DNA of 64,000 bases, from assembly GCA_964057225.1 (NCBI GenBank), contig OZ059900.1:1622501-1686500 (forward strand). The letters run 5' to 3'. Position numbers and translations under genes: made by a program. The notes under the pieces were generated by a model. It saw nothing but the letters and a program-made list of their open reading frames with translations. It did not search any database and was not told where the DNA came from. The stretch comes from Auanema rhodensis (taxonomy: Eukaryota > Nematoda > Chromadorea > Rhabditida > Rhabditidae). Shown here piece after piece: positions 26,758-42,800 of this stretch. Position 1 is the stretch's first letter; each line of letters begins with the position of its first letter.

Positions 26758-28841
26758 TTTGATCATATTCGTTAAGATTTGAGAATCAAACATACAATAC
26801 ACAAAATCAGTCTATTTTTATGAGCTTGCACTGATATATATTCATTTTGATCAAAAAAGGTCGAAAATAGAATGAATTTTTGAAATTTCCGAGTTTTGAG
26901 TCTAATTTGGCTAAATCGCTCATATATATGATCAAAAGCATAGTTTTACTGTCTATGATAACAAAAGTCTTCAAATATACACTAATAATGATTAAATCAC
27001 TGATTTTCAGTCAAATAGCATTACTACACTAAGTATGGTCGTTTTTATGCCTTTAACACCATATACTCACCGATTTTTGGTACAAAATCTGTAATACTTG
27101 TAAATTTTGATCATATTCGTTAAGATTTGAGAATCGAACATACAATACACAAAATCAGTCTATTTTTATGAGCTTGCACTGATATTTATTCATTTTGATC
27201 AAAAAAGGTCGAAAATAGAAAGAATTTTTGAAATTTCCGAGTTTTGAGTCTAATTTGGCTAAATCGCTCATATACATGATCAGAAGCATAGTTTTATTGT
27301 CTATGACAACAAAAGTCATCAATTAAACGCTAGTGATGTTTAAATACTGATTTTCGCTCAAATAGCATTACTACACTAAGTATGGTCGTTTTTATGCCTT
27401 TAACACCATATACTCACCGATTTTTGGTACACAATCTGTAATACTCGTAAATTTTGATCATATTCGTTAAAATTTGAAAATCAAACACACAATAAACAAA
27501 ATCAGTCTATTTTTATGAGCTTGCACTGATATTTATTCATTTTGATCAAAAAAGGTCGAAAATAGAAAGAATTTTTGAAATTTCCGAGTTTTGAGTCTAA
27601 TTTGGCTAAATCGCTCATATATATGATCAAAAGCATAGTTTTACTGTCTATGATAACAAAAGTCTTCAAATATACACTAATAATGTGTAAATCACTGAAT
27701 TTCACTAAAATGCATTACTACACTAAGTATGGTCGTTTTTATGCCTTTAACACCATATACTCACCGATTTTTGGTACAAAATCTGTGATACTCGTAAATT
27801 TTGATCATATTCGTTAAGATTTGAGAATCAAACATACAATACACAAAATCAGTCTATTTTTATGAGCTTGCACTGATATATATTCATTTTGATCAAAAAA
27901 GGTCGAAAATAGAATGAATTTTTGAAATTTCCGAGTTTTGAGTCTAATTTGGCTAAATCGCTCATATATATGATCAAAAGCATAGTTTTACTGTCTATGA
28001 TAACAAAAGTCTTCAAATATACACTAATAATGATTAAATCACTGATTTTCAGTCAAATAGCATTACTACACTAAGTATGGTCGTTTTTATGCCTTTAACA
28101 CCATATACTCACCGATTTTTGGTACAAAATCTGTAATACTTGTAAATTTTGATCATATTCGTTAAGATTTGAGAATCGAACATACAATACACAAAATCAG
28201 TCTATTTTTATGAGCTTGCACTGATATTTATTCATTTTGATCAAAAAAGGTCGAAAATAGAAAGAATTTTTGAAATTTCCGAGTTTTGAGTCTAATTTGG
28301 CTAAATCGCTCATATACATGATCAGAAGCATAGTTTTATTGTCTATGACAACAAAAGTCATCAATTAAACGCTAGTGATGTTTAAATACTGATTTTCGCT
28401 CAAATAGCATTACTACACTAAGTATGGTCGTTTTTATGCCTTTAACACCATATACTCACCGATTTTTGGTACACAATCTGTAATACTCGTAAATTTTGAT
28501 CATATTCGTTAAAATTTGAAAATCAAACACACAATAAACAAAATCAGTCTATTTTTATGAGCTTGCACTGATATTTATTCATTTTGATCAAAAAAGGTCG
28601 AAAATAGAAAGAATTTTTGAAATTTCCGAGTTTTGAGTCTAATTTGGCTAAATCGCTCATATATATGATCAAAAGCATAGTTTTACTGTCTATAATAACA
28701 AAAGTCTTCAAATATACACTAATAATGTGTAAATCACTGAATTTCACTAAAATGCATTACTACACTAAGTATGGTCGTTTTTATGCCTTTAACACCATAT
28801 ACTCACCGATTTTTGGTACAAAATCTGTGATACTCGTAAAT
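26758..28841. repeat. Trimer P-U-V duplicated, 1042-bp period, almost identical copies
   Basis: Units 26758-27799 and 27800-28841 match along their length. The only difference I see is G at 27652 against A at 28694. P has GAATGAATTTTT and GATTTTCAGTC, U has GAATCGAACATAC with TACATGATCAG, and V has TTAAAATTTGAAAATC and CTAAAATGCATT with a one-base deletion. This is among the youngest duplications in the window. Confidence 0.9.
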
Positions 28842-30577
28842 TTTGATCATATTCGGTGAGATTCGAGGATCGAACACACAATACACGAAATAAGTTTATT
28901 TTGACGAGTTTGCACTGATATTTATTCATTTTGATCAAAAAAGGTCGAAAATAGAAAGAATTTTTGAAATTTCCGAGTTTTGAGTCTAATTTGGCTAAAT
29001 CGCTCATATACATGATCAGAAGCATAGTTTTATTGTCTATGACAACAAAAGTCATCAATTAAACGCTAGTGATGTTTAAATACTGATTTTCGCTCAAATA
29101 GCATTACTACACTAAGTATGGTCGTTTTTATGCCTTTAACACCATATACTCACCGATTTTTGGTACACAATCTGTAATACTCGTAAATTTTGATCATATT
29201 CGTTAAGATTTGAGAATCGAACATACAATACACAAAATCAGTCTATTTTTATGAGCTTGCACTGATATTTATTCATTTTGATCAAAAAAGGTCGAAAATA
29301 GAAAGAATTTTTGAAATTTCCGAGTTTTGAGTCTAATTTGGCTAAATCGCTCATATATATGATCAAAAGCATAGTTTTACTGTCTATGATAACAAAAGTC
29401 TTCAAATATACACTAATAATGTGTAAATCACTGAATTTCACTCAAATGCATTACTACACTAAGTATGGTCGTTTTTATGCCTTTAACACCATATACTCAC
29501 CGATTTTTGGTACAAAATCTGTAATACTTGTAAATTTTGATCATATTCGTTAAGATTCGAGAATCAAACACACAATACACGAAATAAGTTTATTTTTACG
29601 AGTTTGCACTGATATTTATTCATTTTGATCAAAAAAGGTCGAAAATAGAAAGAATTTTTGAAATTTCCGAGTTTTGAGTCTAATTTGGCTAAATCGCTCA
29701 TATACATGATCAGAAGCATAGTTTTATTGTCTATGACAACAAAAGTCATCAATTAAACGCTAGTGATGTTTAAATACTGATTTTCGCTCAAATAGCATTA
29801 CTACACTAAGTATGGTCGTTTTTATGCCTTTAACACCATATACTCACCGATTTTTGGTACAAAATCTGTAATACTCGTAAATTTTGATCATATTCGGTGA
29901 GATTCGAGAATCAAACACACAATACACGAAATAAGTTTATTTTTACGAGTTTGCACTGATATTTATTCATTTTGATCAAAAAAGGTCGAAAATAGAAAGA
30001 ATTTTTGAAATTTCCGAGTTTTGAGTCTAATTTGGCTAAATCGCTCATATATATGATCAAAAGCATAGTTTTATTGTCTATGACAACAAAAGTCATCAAT
30101 TAAACGCTAGTGATGTTTAAATACTGAATTTCGCTCAAATAGCATTACTACACTAAGTATGGTCGTTTTTATGCCTTTAACACCATATACTCACCGATTT
30201 TTGGTACAAAATCTGTAATACTCGTAAATTTTGATCATATTCGGTGAGATTCGAGAATCAAACACACAATACACGAAATAAGTTTATTTTTACGAGTTTG
30301 CACTGATATTTATTCATTTTGATCAAAAAAGGTCGAAAATAGAAAGAATTTTTGAAATTTACGAGTTTTGAATCTAATTTGGCTAAATCGCTCATATATA
30401 TGATCAAAAGCATAGTTTTACTGTCTATGATAACAAAAGTCTTCAAATATACACTAATAATGATTAAATCACTGAATTTCACTCAAATAGCATTACTACA
30501 CTAAGTATGGTCGTTTTTATGCCTTTAACACCATATACTCACCGATTTTTGGTACAAAATCTGTGATACTCGTAAAT
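28842..30577. repeat. D'-type chimera, U/V-like, A, B and D/C monomers
   Basis: The monomers at 28842, 29189, 29536, 29883 and 30230 correspond in order to those at 50739-52474 and 56992-58727. The offset to the first copy is 21897 bp (63 monomers). The monomer at 30230 joins a D front to a C back (TTTACGAG, TTGAATCTAA, ATTAAATCAC). The two downstream copies share ATCAGCCACAC where this one has ATCAAACACAC. Confidence 0.8.
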
Positions 30578-33500
30578 TTTGATCATATTCGGTGAGATTC
30601 GAGAATCAAACACACAATACACGAAATAAGTTTATTTTTACGAGTTTGCACTGATATTTATTCATTTTGATCAAAAAAGGTCGAAAATAGAAAGAATTTT
30701 TGAAATTTCCGAGTTTTGAGTCTAATTTGGCTAAATCGCTCATATATATGATCAAAAGCATAGTTTTACTGTCTATGATAACAAAAGTCTTCAAATATAC
30801 ACTAATAATGTGTAAATCACTGAATTTCACTCAAATAGCATTACTACACTAAGTATGGTCGTTTTTATGCCTTTAACACCATATACTCACCGATTTTTGG
30901 TACAAAATCTGTGATACTCGTAAATTTTGATCATATTCGGTGAGATTCGAGAATCAAACACACAATACACGAAATAAGTTTATTTTTACGAGTTTGCACT
31001 GATATTTATTCATTTTGATCAAAAAAGGTCGAAAATAGAAAGAATTTTTGAAATTTCCGAGTTTTGAGTCTAATTTGGCTAAATCGCTCATATATATGAT
31101 CAAAAGCATAGTTTTATTGTCTATGACAACAAAAGTCATCAATTAAACGCTAGTGATGTTTAAATACTGAATTTCGCTCAAATAGCATTACTACACTAAG
31201 TATGGTCGTTTTTATGCCTTTAACACCATATACTCACCGATTTTTGGTACAAAATCTGTAATACTCGTAAATTTTGATCATATTCGTTAAGATTTGAGAA
31301 TCAAACATACAATACACAAAATCAGTCTATTTTTATGAGCTTGCACTGATATATATTCATTTTGATCAAAAAAGGTCGAAAATAGAAAGAATTTTTGAAA
31401 TTTACGAGTTTTGAATCTAATTTGGCTAAATCGCTCATATATATGATCAAAAGCATAGTTTTACTGTCTATGATAACAAAAGTCTTCAAATATACACTAA
31501 TAATGATTAAATCACTGAATTTCACTCAAATAGCATTACTACACTAAGTATGGTCGTTTTTATGCCTTTAACACCATATACTCACCGATTTTTGGTACAA
31601 AATCTGTGATACTCGTAAATTTTGATCATATTCGGTGAGATTCGAGAATCAAACACACAATACACGAAATAAGTTTATTTTTACGAGTTTGCACTGATAT
31701 TTATTCATTTTGATCAAAAAAGGTCGAAAATAGAAAGAATTTTTGAAATTTCCGAGTTTTGAGTCTAATTTGGCTAAATCGCTCATATACATGATCAGAA
31801 GCATAGTTTTATTGTCTATGACAACAAAAGTCATCAATTAAACGCTAGTGATGTTTAAATACTGATTTTCGCTCAAATAGCATTACTACACTAAGTATGG
31901 TCGTTTTTATGCCTTTAACACCATATACTCACCGATTTTTGGTACAAAATCTGTGATACTCGTAAATTTTGATCATATTCGGTGAGATTCGAGAATCAAA
32001 CACACAATACACGAAATAAGTCTATTTTTATGAGTTTGCACTGATATTTATTCATTTTGATCAAAAAAGGTCGAAAATAGAAAGAATTTTTGAATTTTCC
32101 GAGATTTGAGTCCAATTGGGCTAAATCGCTCATATATATGATCAAAAGCATAGTTTTATTGTCTATGACAACAAAAGTCATCAATTAAACGCTAGTGATG
32201 TTTAAATACTGAATTTCGCTCAAATAGCATTACTACACTAAGTATGGTCGTTTTTATGCCTTTAACACCATATACTCACCGATTTTTGGTACAAAATCTG
32301 TGATACTCGTAAATTTTGATCATATTCGGTGAGATTCGAGGATCGAACACACAATACACGAAATAAGTTTATTTTGACGAGTTTGCACTGATATTTATTC
32401 ATTTTGATCAAAAAAGGTCGAAAATAGAAAGAATTTTTGAAATTTCCGAGTTTTGAGTCTAATTTGGCTAAATCGCTCATATATATGATCAAAAGCATAG
32501 TTTTACTGTCTATGATAACAAAAGTCTTCAAATATACACTAATAATGATTAAATCACTGAATTTCACTCAAATAGCATTACTACACTAAGTATGGTCGTT
32601 TTTATGCCTTTAACACCATATACTCACCGATTTTTGGTACAAAATCTGTGATACTCGTAAATTTTGATCATATTCGGAGAGATTCGAGAATCAAACACAC
32701 AATACACGAAATAAGTTTATTTTTACGAGTTTGCACTGATATTTATTCATTTTGATCAAAAAAGGTCGAAAATAGAAAGAATTTTTGAAATTTCCGAGTT
32801 TTGAGTCTAATTTGGCTAAATCGCTCATATACCTGATCAGAAGCATAGTTTTATTGTCTATGACAACAAAAGTCATCAATTAAACGCTAGTGATGTTTAA
32901 ATACTGATTTTCGCTCAAATAGCATTACTACACTAAGTATGGTCGTTTTTATGCCTTTAACACCATATACTCACCGATTTTTGGTACAAAATCTGTGATA
33001 CTCGTAAATTTTGATCATATTCGGTGAGATTCGAGAATCAAACACACAATACACGAAATAAGTCTATTTTTATGAGTTTGCACTGATATTTATTCATTTT
33101 GATCAAAAAAGGTCGAAAATAGAAAGAATTTTTGAATTTTCCGAGTTTTGAGTCCAATTGGGCTAAATCGCTCATATATATGATCAAAAGCATAGTTTTA
33201 TTGTCTATGACAACAAAAGTCATCAATTAAACGCTAGTGATGTTTAAATACTGAATTTCGCTCAAATAGCATTACTACACTAAGTATGGTCGTTTTTATG
33301 CCTTTAACACCATATACTCACCGATTTTTGGTACAAAATCTGTGATACTCGTAAATTTTGATCATATTCGGTGAGATTCGAGGATCGAACACACAATACA
33401 CGAAATAAGTTTATTTTGACGAGTTTGCACTGATATTTATTCATTTTGATCAAAAAAGGTCGAAAATAGAAAGAATTTTTGAAATTTCCGAGTTTTGAGT

Positions 33501-34748
33501 CTAATTTGGCTAAATCGCTCATATATATGATCAAAAGCATAGTTTTACTGTCTATGATAACAAAAGTCTTCAAATATACACTAATAATGATTTAATCACT
33601 GAATTTCACTCAAATAGCATTACTACACTAAGTATGGTCGTTTTTATGCCTTTAACACCATATACTCACCGATTTTTGGTACAAAATCTGTGATACTCGT
33701 AAATTCTGATCATATTTGGTGAGATTCGAGAATCAAACACACAATACACGAAATAAGTTTATTTTTACGAGTTTGCACTGATATTTATTCATTTTGATCA
33801 AAAAAGGTCGAAAATAGAAAGAATTTTTGAAATTTCCGAGTTTTGAGTCTAATTTGGCTAAATCGCTCATATATATGATCAAAAGCATAGTTTTACTGTC
33901 TATGATAACAAAAGTCTTCAAATATACACTAATAATGTGTAAATCACTGAATTTCACTCAAATAGCATTACTACACTAAGTATGGTCGTTTTTATGCCTT
34001 TAACACCATATACTCACCGATTTTTGGTACAAAATCTGTGATACTCGTAAATTTTGATCATATTCGGTGAGATTCGAGAATCAAACACACAATACACGAA
34101 ATAAGTTTATTTTTACGAGTTTGCACTGATATTTATTCATTTTGATCAAAAAAGGTCGAAAATAGAAAGAATTTTTGAAATTTCCGAGTTTTGAGTCCAA
34201 TTGGGCTAAATCGCTCATATATATGATCAAAAGCATAGTTTTACTGTCTATGATAACAAAAGTCTTCAAATATACACTAATAATGATTTAATCACTGAAT
34301 TTCACTCAAATAGCAATACTACACTAAGTATGGTCGTTTTTATGCCTTTAACACCATATACTCACCGATTTTTGGTACAAAATCTGTGATACTCGTAAAT
34401 TCTGATCATATTCGGTGAGATTCGAGAATCAAACACACAATACACGAAATAAGTTTATTTTTACGAGTTTGCACTGATATTTATTCATTTTGATCAAAAA
34501 AGGTCGAAAATAGAAAGAATTTTTGAAATTTCCGAGTTTTGAGTCTAATTTGGCTAAATCGCTCATATATATGATCAAAAGCATAGTTTTACTGTCTATG
34601 ATAACAAAAGTCTTCAAATATACACTAATAATGTGTAAATCACTGAATTTCACTCAAATAGCATTACTACACTAAGTATGGTCGTTTTTATGCCTTTAAC
34701 ACCATATACTCACCGATTTTTGGTACAAAATCTGTGATACTCGTAAAT
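30578..34748. repeat. A-H type monomers with a trimer A-E'-D' repeated twice
   Basis: D, B and C at 30578-31620 are followed by A-E'-D' at 31621-32662 and 32663-33704, with a 1042-bp period. The copies are slightly diverged: CGGAGAG near 32676, TACCTGATC near 32831 and GAGATTTGAG near 32103 are private. The D' of the first trimer ends with ATTAAATCAC and that of the second with ATTTAATCAC. The part 30578 to about 32550 matches 59771 to about 61740 at an offset of 29193 bp (84 monomers). D, E-like and D monomers then fill 33705-34748. Confidence 0.8.
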
Positions 34749-36834
34749 TTTGATCATATTCGTTAAGATCCGAAAATCAAACACACAATACACAAAATAA
34801 GTTTATTTTTACAAGTTTGCACTGATATTTATTCATTTTGATCAAAAAAGGTCGAAAATAGAAAGAATTTTTGAAATTTCCGAGTTTTGAGTCTAATTTG
34901 GCTAAATCGCTCATATATATGATCAAAAGCATAGTTTTATTGTCTATGACAACAAAAGTCATCAATTAAACGCTAGTGATGTTTAAATACTGAATTTCGC
35001 TCAAATAGCATTACTACACTAAGTATGGTCGTTTTTATGCCTTTAACACCATATACTCACCGATTTTTGGTACAAAATCTGTAATACTCGTAAATTTTGA
35101 TCATATTCGGTGAGATTCGAGAATCAAACACACAATACACGAAATAAGTTTATTTTGACGAGTTTGCACTGATATTTATTCATTTTGATCAAAAAAGGTC
35201 GAAAATAGAAAGAATTTTTGAATTTTCCGAGTTTTGAGTCCAATTGGGCTAAATCGCTCATATATATGATCAAAAGCATAGTTTTACTGTCTATGATAAC
35301 AAAAGTCTTCAAATATACACTAATGATGTGTAAATCACTGAATTTCACTCAAATAGCTTTACTACACTAAGTATGGTCGTTTTTATGCCTTTAACACCAT
35401 ATACTCACCGATTTTTGGTACAAAATCTGTAATACTCGTAAATTTTGATCATATTCGTTAAGATTTGAGAATCAAACATACAATACACAAAATCAGTTTA
35501 TTTTTATGAGCTTGCACTGATATATATTCATTTTGATCAAAAAAGGTCGAAAATAGAAAGAATTTTTGAAATTTCCGAGTTTTGAGTCTAATTTGGCTAA
35601 ATCTCTCATATATATGATCAAAAGCATAGTTTTACTGTCTATGATAACAAAAGTCTTCAAATATACACTAATAATGTGTAAATCACTGAATTTCACTCAA
35701 ATAGCAATACTACACTAAGTATGGTCGTTTTTATGCCTTTAACACCATATACTCACCGATTTTTGGTACAAAATCTGTGATACTCGTAAATTTTGATCAT
35801 ATTCGGTGAGATTCGAGGATCGAACACACAATACACGAAATAAGTTTATTTTGACGAGTTTGCACTGATATTTATTCATTTTGATCAAAAAAGGTCGAAA
35901 ATAGAAAGAATTTTTGAAATTTCCGAGTTTTGAGTCTAATTTGGCTAAATCGCTCATATATATGATCAAAAGCATAGTTTTACTGTCTATGATAACAAAA
36001 GTCTTCAAATATACACTAATAATGATTTAATCACTGAATTTCACTCAAATAGCATTACTACACTGAGTATGGTCGTTTTTATGCCTTTAACACCATATAC
36101 TCACCGATTTTTGGTACAAAATCTGTGATACTCGTAAATTCTGATCATATTTGGTGAGATTCGAGAATCAAACACACAATACACGAAATAAGTTTATTTT
36201 TACGAGTTTGCACTGATATTTATTCATTTTGATCAAAAAAGGTCGAAAATAGAAAGAATTTTTGAAATTTCCGAGTTTTGAGTCTAATTTGGCTAAATCG
36301 CTCATATATATGATCAAAAGCATAGTTTTACTGTCTATGATAACAAAAGTCTTCAAATATACACTAATAATGTGTAAATCACTGAATTTCACTCAAATAG
36401 CATTACTACACTAAGTATGGTCGTTTTTATGCCTTTAACACCATATACTCACCGATTTTTGGTACAAAATCTGTGATACTCGTAAATTTTGATCATATTC
36501 GGTGAGATTCGAGAATCAAACACACAATACACGAAATAAGTTTATTTTTACGAGTTTGCACTGATATTTATTCATTTTGATCAAAAAAGGTCGAAAATAG
36601 AAAGAATTTTTGAAATTTCCGAGTTTTGAGTCTAATTTGGCTAAATCGCTCATATATATGATCAAAAGCATAGTTCTATTGTCTATGACAACAAAAGTCA
36701 TCAATTAAACGCTAGTGATGTTTAAATACTGAATTTCGCTCAAATAGCATTACTACACTAAGTATGGTCGTTTTTATGCCTTTAACACCATATACTCACC
36801 GATTTTTGGTACAAAATCTGTAATACTCGTAAAT
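34749..36834. repeat. Mixed B-like, Y, R-like, D', D, B monomers
   Basis: This stretch alternates members of the two main groups. A B-tailed monomer with AAGATCCGAAAATC starts at 34749. A Y monomer (ACTAATGATG, AGCTTTACTAC) starts at 35096 and an R-like one at 35444. D', D and B follow at 35792, 36140 and 36488. It forms the boundary between the A-H domain and the R-S-T domain. Private changes include CACTGAGTATGG near 36064 and AGTTCTATTG near 36673. Confidence 0.75.
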
Positions 36835-39800
36835 TTTGATCATATTCGTTAAGATTTGAGAATCAAACATACAATACACAAAATCAGTCTATTTTTATGA
36901 GCTTGCACTGATATATATTCATTTTGATCAAAAAAGGTCGAAAATAGAAAGAATTTTTGAAATTTACGAGTTTTGAGTCTAATTTGGCTAAATCGCTCAT
37001 ATATATGATCAGAAGCATAGTTTTATTGTCTATGACAACGAAAGTCATTAATTAAACACTAATGATGTTTAAATCACTAAATTTCGCTCAAATAGCATTA
37101 CTACACTAAGTATGGTCGTTTTTATGCCTTTAACACCATATACTCACCGATTTTTGGTACAAAATCTGTGATACTCGTAAATTTTGATCATATTCGTTAA
37201 GATTCGAAAATCAAACACACAATACACGAAATAAGTTTATTTTTACAAGTTTGCACTGATATTTATTCATTTTGATCAAAAAAGGTCGAAAATAGAAAGA
37301 ATTTTTGAAATTTCCGAGTTTTGAGTCTAATTTGGCTAAATCGCTCATATATATGATCAAAAGCATAGTTTTACTGTCTATGATAACAAAAGTCTTCAAA
37401 TATACACTAATAATGATTAAATCACTGAATTTCACTCAAATAGCATTACTACACTAAGTATGGTCGTTTTTATGCCTTTAACACCATATACTCACCGATT
37501 TTTGGTACAAAATCTGTAATACTCGTAAATTTTGATCATATTCGGTGAGATTCGAGAATCAAACACACAATACACGAAATAAGTTTATTTTGACGAGTTT
37601 GCACTGATATTTATTCATTTTGATCAAAAAAGGTCGAAAATAGAAAGAATTTTTGAATTTTCCGAGTTTTGAGTCCAATTGGGCTAAATCGCTCATATAT
37701 ATGATCAAAAGCATAGTTTTACTGTCTATGATAACAAAAGTCTTCAAATATACACTAATGATGTGTAAATCACTGAATTTCACTCAAATAGCTTTACTAC
37801 ACTAAGTATGGTCGTTTTTATGCCTTTAACACCATATACTCACCGATTTTTGGTACAAAATCTGTAATACTCGTAAATTTTGATCATATTCGTTAAGATT
37901 TGAGAATCAAACATACAATACACAAAATCAGTCTATTTTTATGAGCTTGCACTGATATATATTCATTTTGATCAAAAAAGGTCGAAAATAGAAAGAATTT
38001 TTGAAATTTCCGAGTTTTGAGTCTAATTTGGCTAAATCTCTCATATATATGATCAAAAGCATAGTTTTACTGTCTATGATAACAAAAGTCTTCAAATATA
38101 CACTAATAATGTGTAAATCACTGAATTTCACTCAAATAGCTTTACTACACTAACTATGGTCGTTTTTATGCCTTTAACACCATATACTCAACGATTTTTG
38201 GTACAAAATCTGTAATACTCGTAAATTTTGATCATATTCGTTAAGATTTGAGAATCAAACATACAATACACAAAATCAGTCTATTTTTATGAGCTTGCAC
38301 TGATATATATTCATTTTGATCAAAAAAGGTCGAAAATAGAAAGAATTTTTGAAATTTCCGAGTTTTGAGTCTAATTTGGCTAAATCGCTCATATATATGA
38401 TCAGAAGCATAGTTTTATTGTCTATGACAACAAAAATCATCAATTAAACGCTAGTGATGTTTAAATACTGATTTTCGCTCAAATAGCATTACTACACTAA
38501 GTATGGTCGTTTTTATGCCTTTAACACCATATACTCACCGATTTTTGGTACAAAATCTGTAATACTCGTAAAATTTGATCATATTTGTTAAGATTTGAGA
38601 ATCAAACACACAATACACAAAATCAGTCTATTTTTATGAGTTTACACTGATATATATTCATTTTCATCAAAAAAGGTCGAAAATAGAAAGAATTTTTGAA
38701 ATTTCCGAGTTTTGAGTCTAATTTGGCTAAATCGCTCATATACATGATCAGAAGCATAGTTTTATTGTCTATGACAACAAAAATCATCAATTAAACGCTA
38801 GTGATGTTTAAATATTGATTTTCGCTCAAATAGCATTACTACACTAAGTATGGTCGTTTTTATGCCTTTAACACCATATACTCACCGATTTTTGGTACAA
38901 AATCTGTAATACTCGTAAATTTTGATCATATTCGTTAAGATTTGAAAATCAAACACACAATAAACAAAATCAGTCTATTTTTATGAGTTTGCACTGATAT
39001 ATATTCATTTTGATCAAAAAAGGTCGAAAATAGAAAGAATTTTTGAATTTTCCGAGTTTTGAGTCCAATTGGGCTAAATCGCTCATATATATGATCAAAA
39101 GCATAGTTTTACTGTCTATGATAACAAAAGTCTTCAAATATACACTAATAATGATCAAATCACTGAATTTCACTCAAATAGCATTACTACACTAAGTATG
39201 GTCGTTTTTATGCCTTTAACACCATATACTCACCGATTTTTGGTACAAAATCTGTAATACTCGTAAATTTTGATCATATTCGTTAAGATTTGAGAATCAA
39301 ACATACAATACACAAAATCAGTCTATTTTTATGAGCTTGCACTGATATATATTCATTTTGATCAAAAAAGGTCGAAAATAGAAAGAATTTTTGAAATTTA
39401 CGAGTTTTGAGTCTAATTTGGCTAAATCGCTCATATATATGATCAGAAGCATAGTTTTATTGTCTATGACAACGAAAGTCATTAATTAAACACTAATGAT
39501 GTTTAAATCACTAAATTTCGCTCAAATAGCATTACTACACTAAGTATGGTCGTTTTTATGCCTTTAACACCATATACTCACCGATTTTTGGTACAAAATC
39601 TGTAATACTCGTAAATTTTGATCATATTCGTTAAGATTTGAGAATCAAACATACAATACACAAAATCAGTCTATTTTTATGAGCTTGCACTGATATATAT
39701 TCATTTTGATCAAAAAAGGTCGAAAATAGAAAGAATTTTTGAAATTTCCGAGTTTTGAGTCTAATTTGGCTAAATCTCTCATATATATGATCAAAAGCAT

Positions 39801-42800
39801 AGTTTTACTGTCTATGATAACAAAAGTCTTCAAATATACACTAATAATGTGTAAATCACTGAATTTCACTCAAATAGCTTTACTACACTAACTATGGTCG
39901 TTTTTATGCCTTTAACACCATATACTCAACGATTTTTGGTACAAAATCTGTAATACTCGTAAATTTTGATCATATTCGTTAAGATTTGAGAATCAAACAT
40001 ACAATACACAAAATCAGTCTATTTTTATGAGCTTGCACTGATATATATTCATTTTGATCAAAAAAGGTCGAAAATAGAAAGAATTTTTGAAATTTCCGAG
40101 TTTTGAGTCTAATTTGGCTAAATCGCTCATATATATGATCAGAAGCATAGTTTTATTGTCTATGACAACAAAAATCATCAATTAAACGCTAGTGATGTTT
40201 AAATACTGATTTTCGCTCAAATAGCATTACTACACTAAGTATGGTCGTTTTTATGCCTTTAACACCATATACTCACCGATTTTTGGTACAAAATCTGTAA
40301 TACTCGTAAAATTTGATCATATTTGTTAAGATTTGAGAATCAAACACACAATACACAAAATCAGTCTATTTTTATGAGTTTACACTGATATATATTCATT
40401 TTCATCAAAAAAGGTCGAAAATAGAAAGAATTTTTGAAATTTCCGAGTTTTGAGTCTAATTTGGCTAAATCGCTCATATACATGATCAGAAGCATAGTTT
40501 TATTGTCTATGACAACAAAAATCATCAATTAAACGCTAGTGATGTTTAAATATTGATTTTCGCTCAAATAGCATTACTACACTAAGTATGGTCGTTTTTA
40601 TGCCTTTAACACCATATACTCACCGATTTTTGGTACAAAATCTGTAATACTCGTAAATTTTGATCATATTCGTTAAGATTTGAAAATCAAACACACAATA
40701 AACAAAATCAGTCTATTTTTATGAGTTTGCACTGATATATATTCATTTTGATCAAAAAAGGTCGAAAATAGAAAGAATTTTTGAATTTTCCGAGTTTTGA
40801 GTCCAATTGGGCTAAATCGCTCATATATATGATCAAAAGCATAGTTTTACTGTCTATGATAACAAAAGTCTTCAAATATACACTAATAATGATCAAATCA
40901 CTGAATTTCACTCAAATAGCATTACTACACTAAGTATGGTCGTTTTTATGCCTTTAACACCATATACTCACCGATTTTTGGTACAAAATCTGTAATACTC
41001 GTAAATTTTGATCATATTCGTTAAGATTTGAGAATCAAACATACAATACACAAAATCAGTCTATTTTTATGAGCTTGCACTGATATATATTCATTTTGAT
41101 CAAAAAAGGTCGAAAATAGAAAGAATTTTTGAAATTTACGAGTTTTGAGTCTAATTTGGCTAAATCGCTCATATATATGATCAGAAGCATAGTTTTATTG
41201 TCTATGACAACGAAAGTCATTAATTAAACACTAATGATGTTTAAATCACTAAATTTCGCTCAAATAGCATTACTACACTAAGTATGGTCGTTTTTATGCC
41301 TTTAACACCATATACTCACCGATTTTTGGTACAAAATCTGTGATACTCGTAAATTTTGATCATATTCGTTAAGATTCGAAAATCAAACACACAATACACG
41401 AAATAAGTTTATTTTTACAAGTTTGCACTGATATTTATTCATTTTGATCAAAAAAGGTCGAAAATAGAAAGAATTTTTGAAATTTCCGAGTTTTGAGTCT
41501 AATTTGGCTAAATCGCTCATATATATGATCAAAAGCATAGTTTTACTGTCTATGATAACAAAAGTCTTCAAATATACACTAATAATGATTAAATCACTGA
41601 ATTTCACTCAAATAGCATTACTACACTAAGTATGGTCGTTTTTATGCCTTTAACACCATATACTCACCGATTTTTGGTACAAAATCTGTAATACTCGTAA
41701 ATTTTGATCATATTCGGTGAGATTCGAGAATCAAACACACAATACACGAAATAAGTTTATTTTGACGAGTTTGCACTGATATTTATTCATTTTGATCAAA
41801 AAAGGTCGAAAATAGAAAGAATTTTTGAATTTTCCGAGTTTTGAGTCCAATTGGGCTAAATCGCTCATATATATGATCAAAAGCATAGTTTTACTGTCTA
41901 TGATAACAAAAGTCTTCAAATATACACTAATGATGTGTAAATCACTGAATTTCACTCAAATAGCTTTACTACACTAAGTATGGTCGTTTTTATGCCTTTA
42001 ACACCATATACTCACCGATTTTTGGTACAAAATCTGTAATACTCGTAAATTTTGATCATATTCGTTAAGATTTGAGAATCAAACATACAATACACAAAAT
42101 CAGTCTATTTTTATGAGCTTGCACTGATATATATTCATTTTGATCAAAAAAGGTCGAAAATAGAAAGAATTTTTGAAATTTCCGAGTTTTGAGTCTAATT
42201 TGGCTAAATCTCTCATATATATGATCAAAAGCATAGTTTTACTGTCTATGATAACAAAAGTCTTCAAATATACACTAATAATGTGTAAATCACTGAATTT
42301 CACTCAAATAGCTTTACTACACTAACTATGGTCGTTTTTATGCCTTTAACACCATATACTCAACGATTTTTGGTACAAAATCTGTAATACTCGTAAATTT
42401 TGATCATATTCGTTAAGATTTGAGAATCAAACATACAATACACAAAATCAGTCTATTTTTATGAGCTTGCACTGATATATATTCATTTTGATCAAAAAAG
42501 GTCGAAAATAGAAAGAATTTTTGAAATTTCCGAGTTTTGAGTCTAATTTGGCTAAATCGCTCATATATATGATCAGAAGCATAGTTTTATTGTCTATGAC
42601 AACAAAAATCATCAATTAAACGCTAGTGATGTTTAAATACTGATTTTCGCTCAAATAGCATTACTACACTAAGTATGGTCGTTTTTATGCCTTTAACACC
42701 ATATACTCACCGATTTTTGGTACAAAATCTGTAATACTCGTAAAATTTGATCATATTTGTTAAGATTTGAGAATCAAACACACAATACACAAAATCAGTC

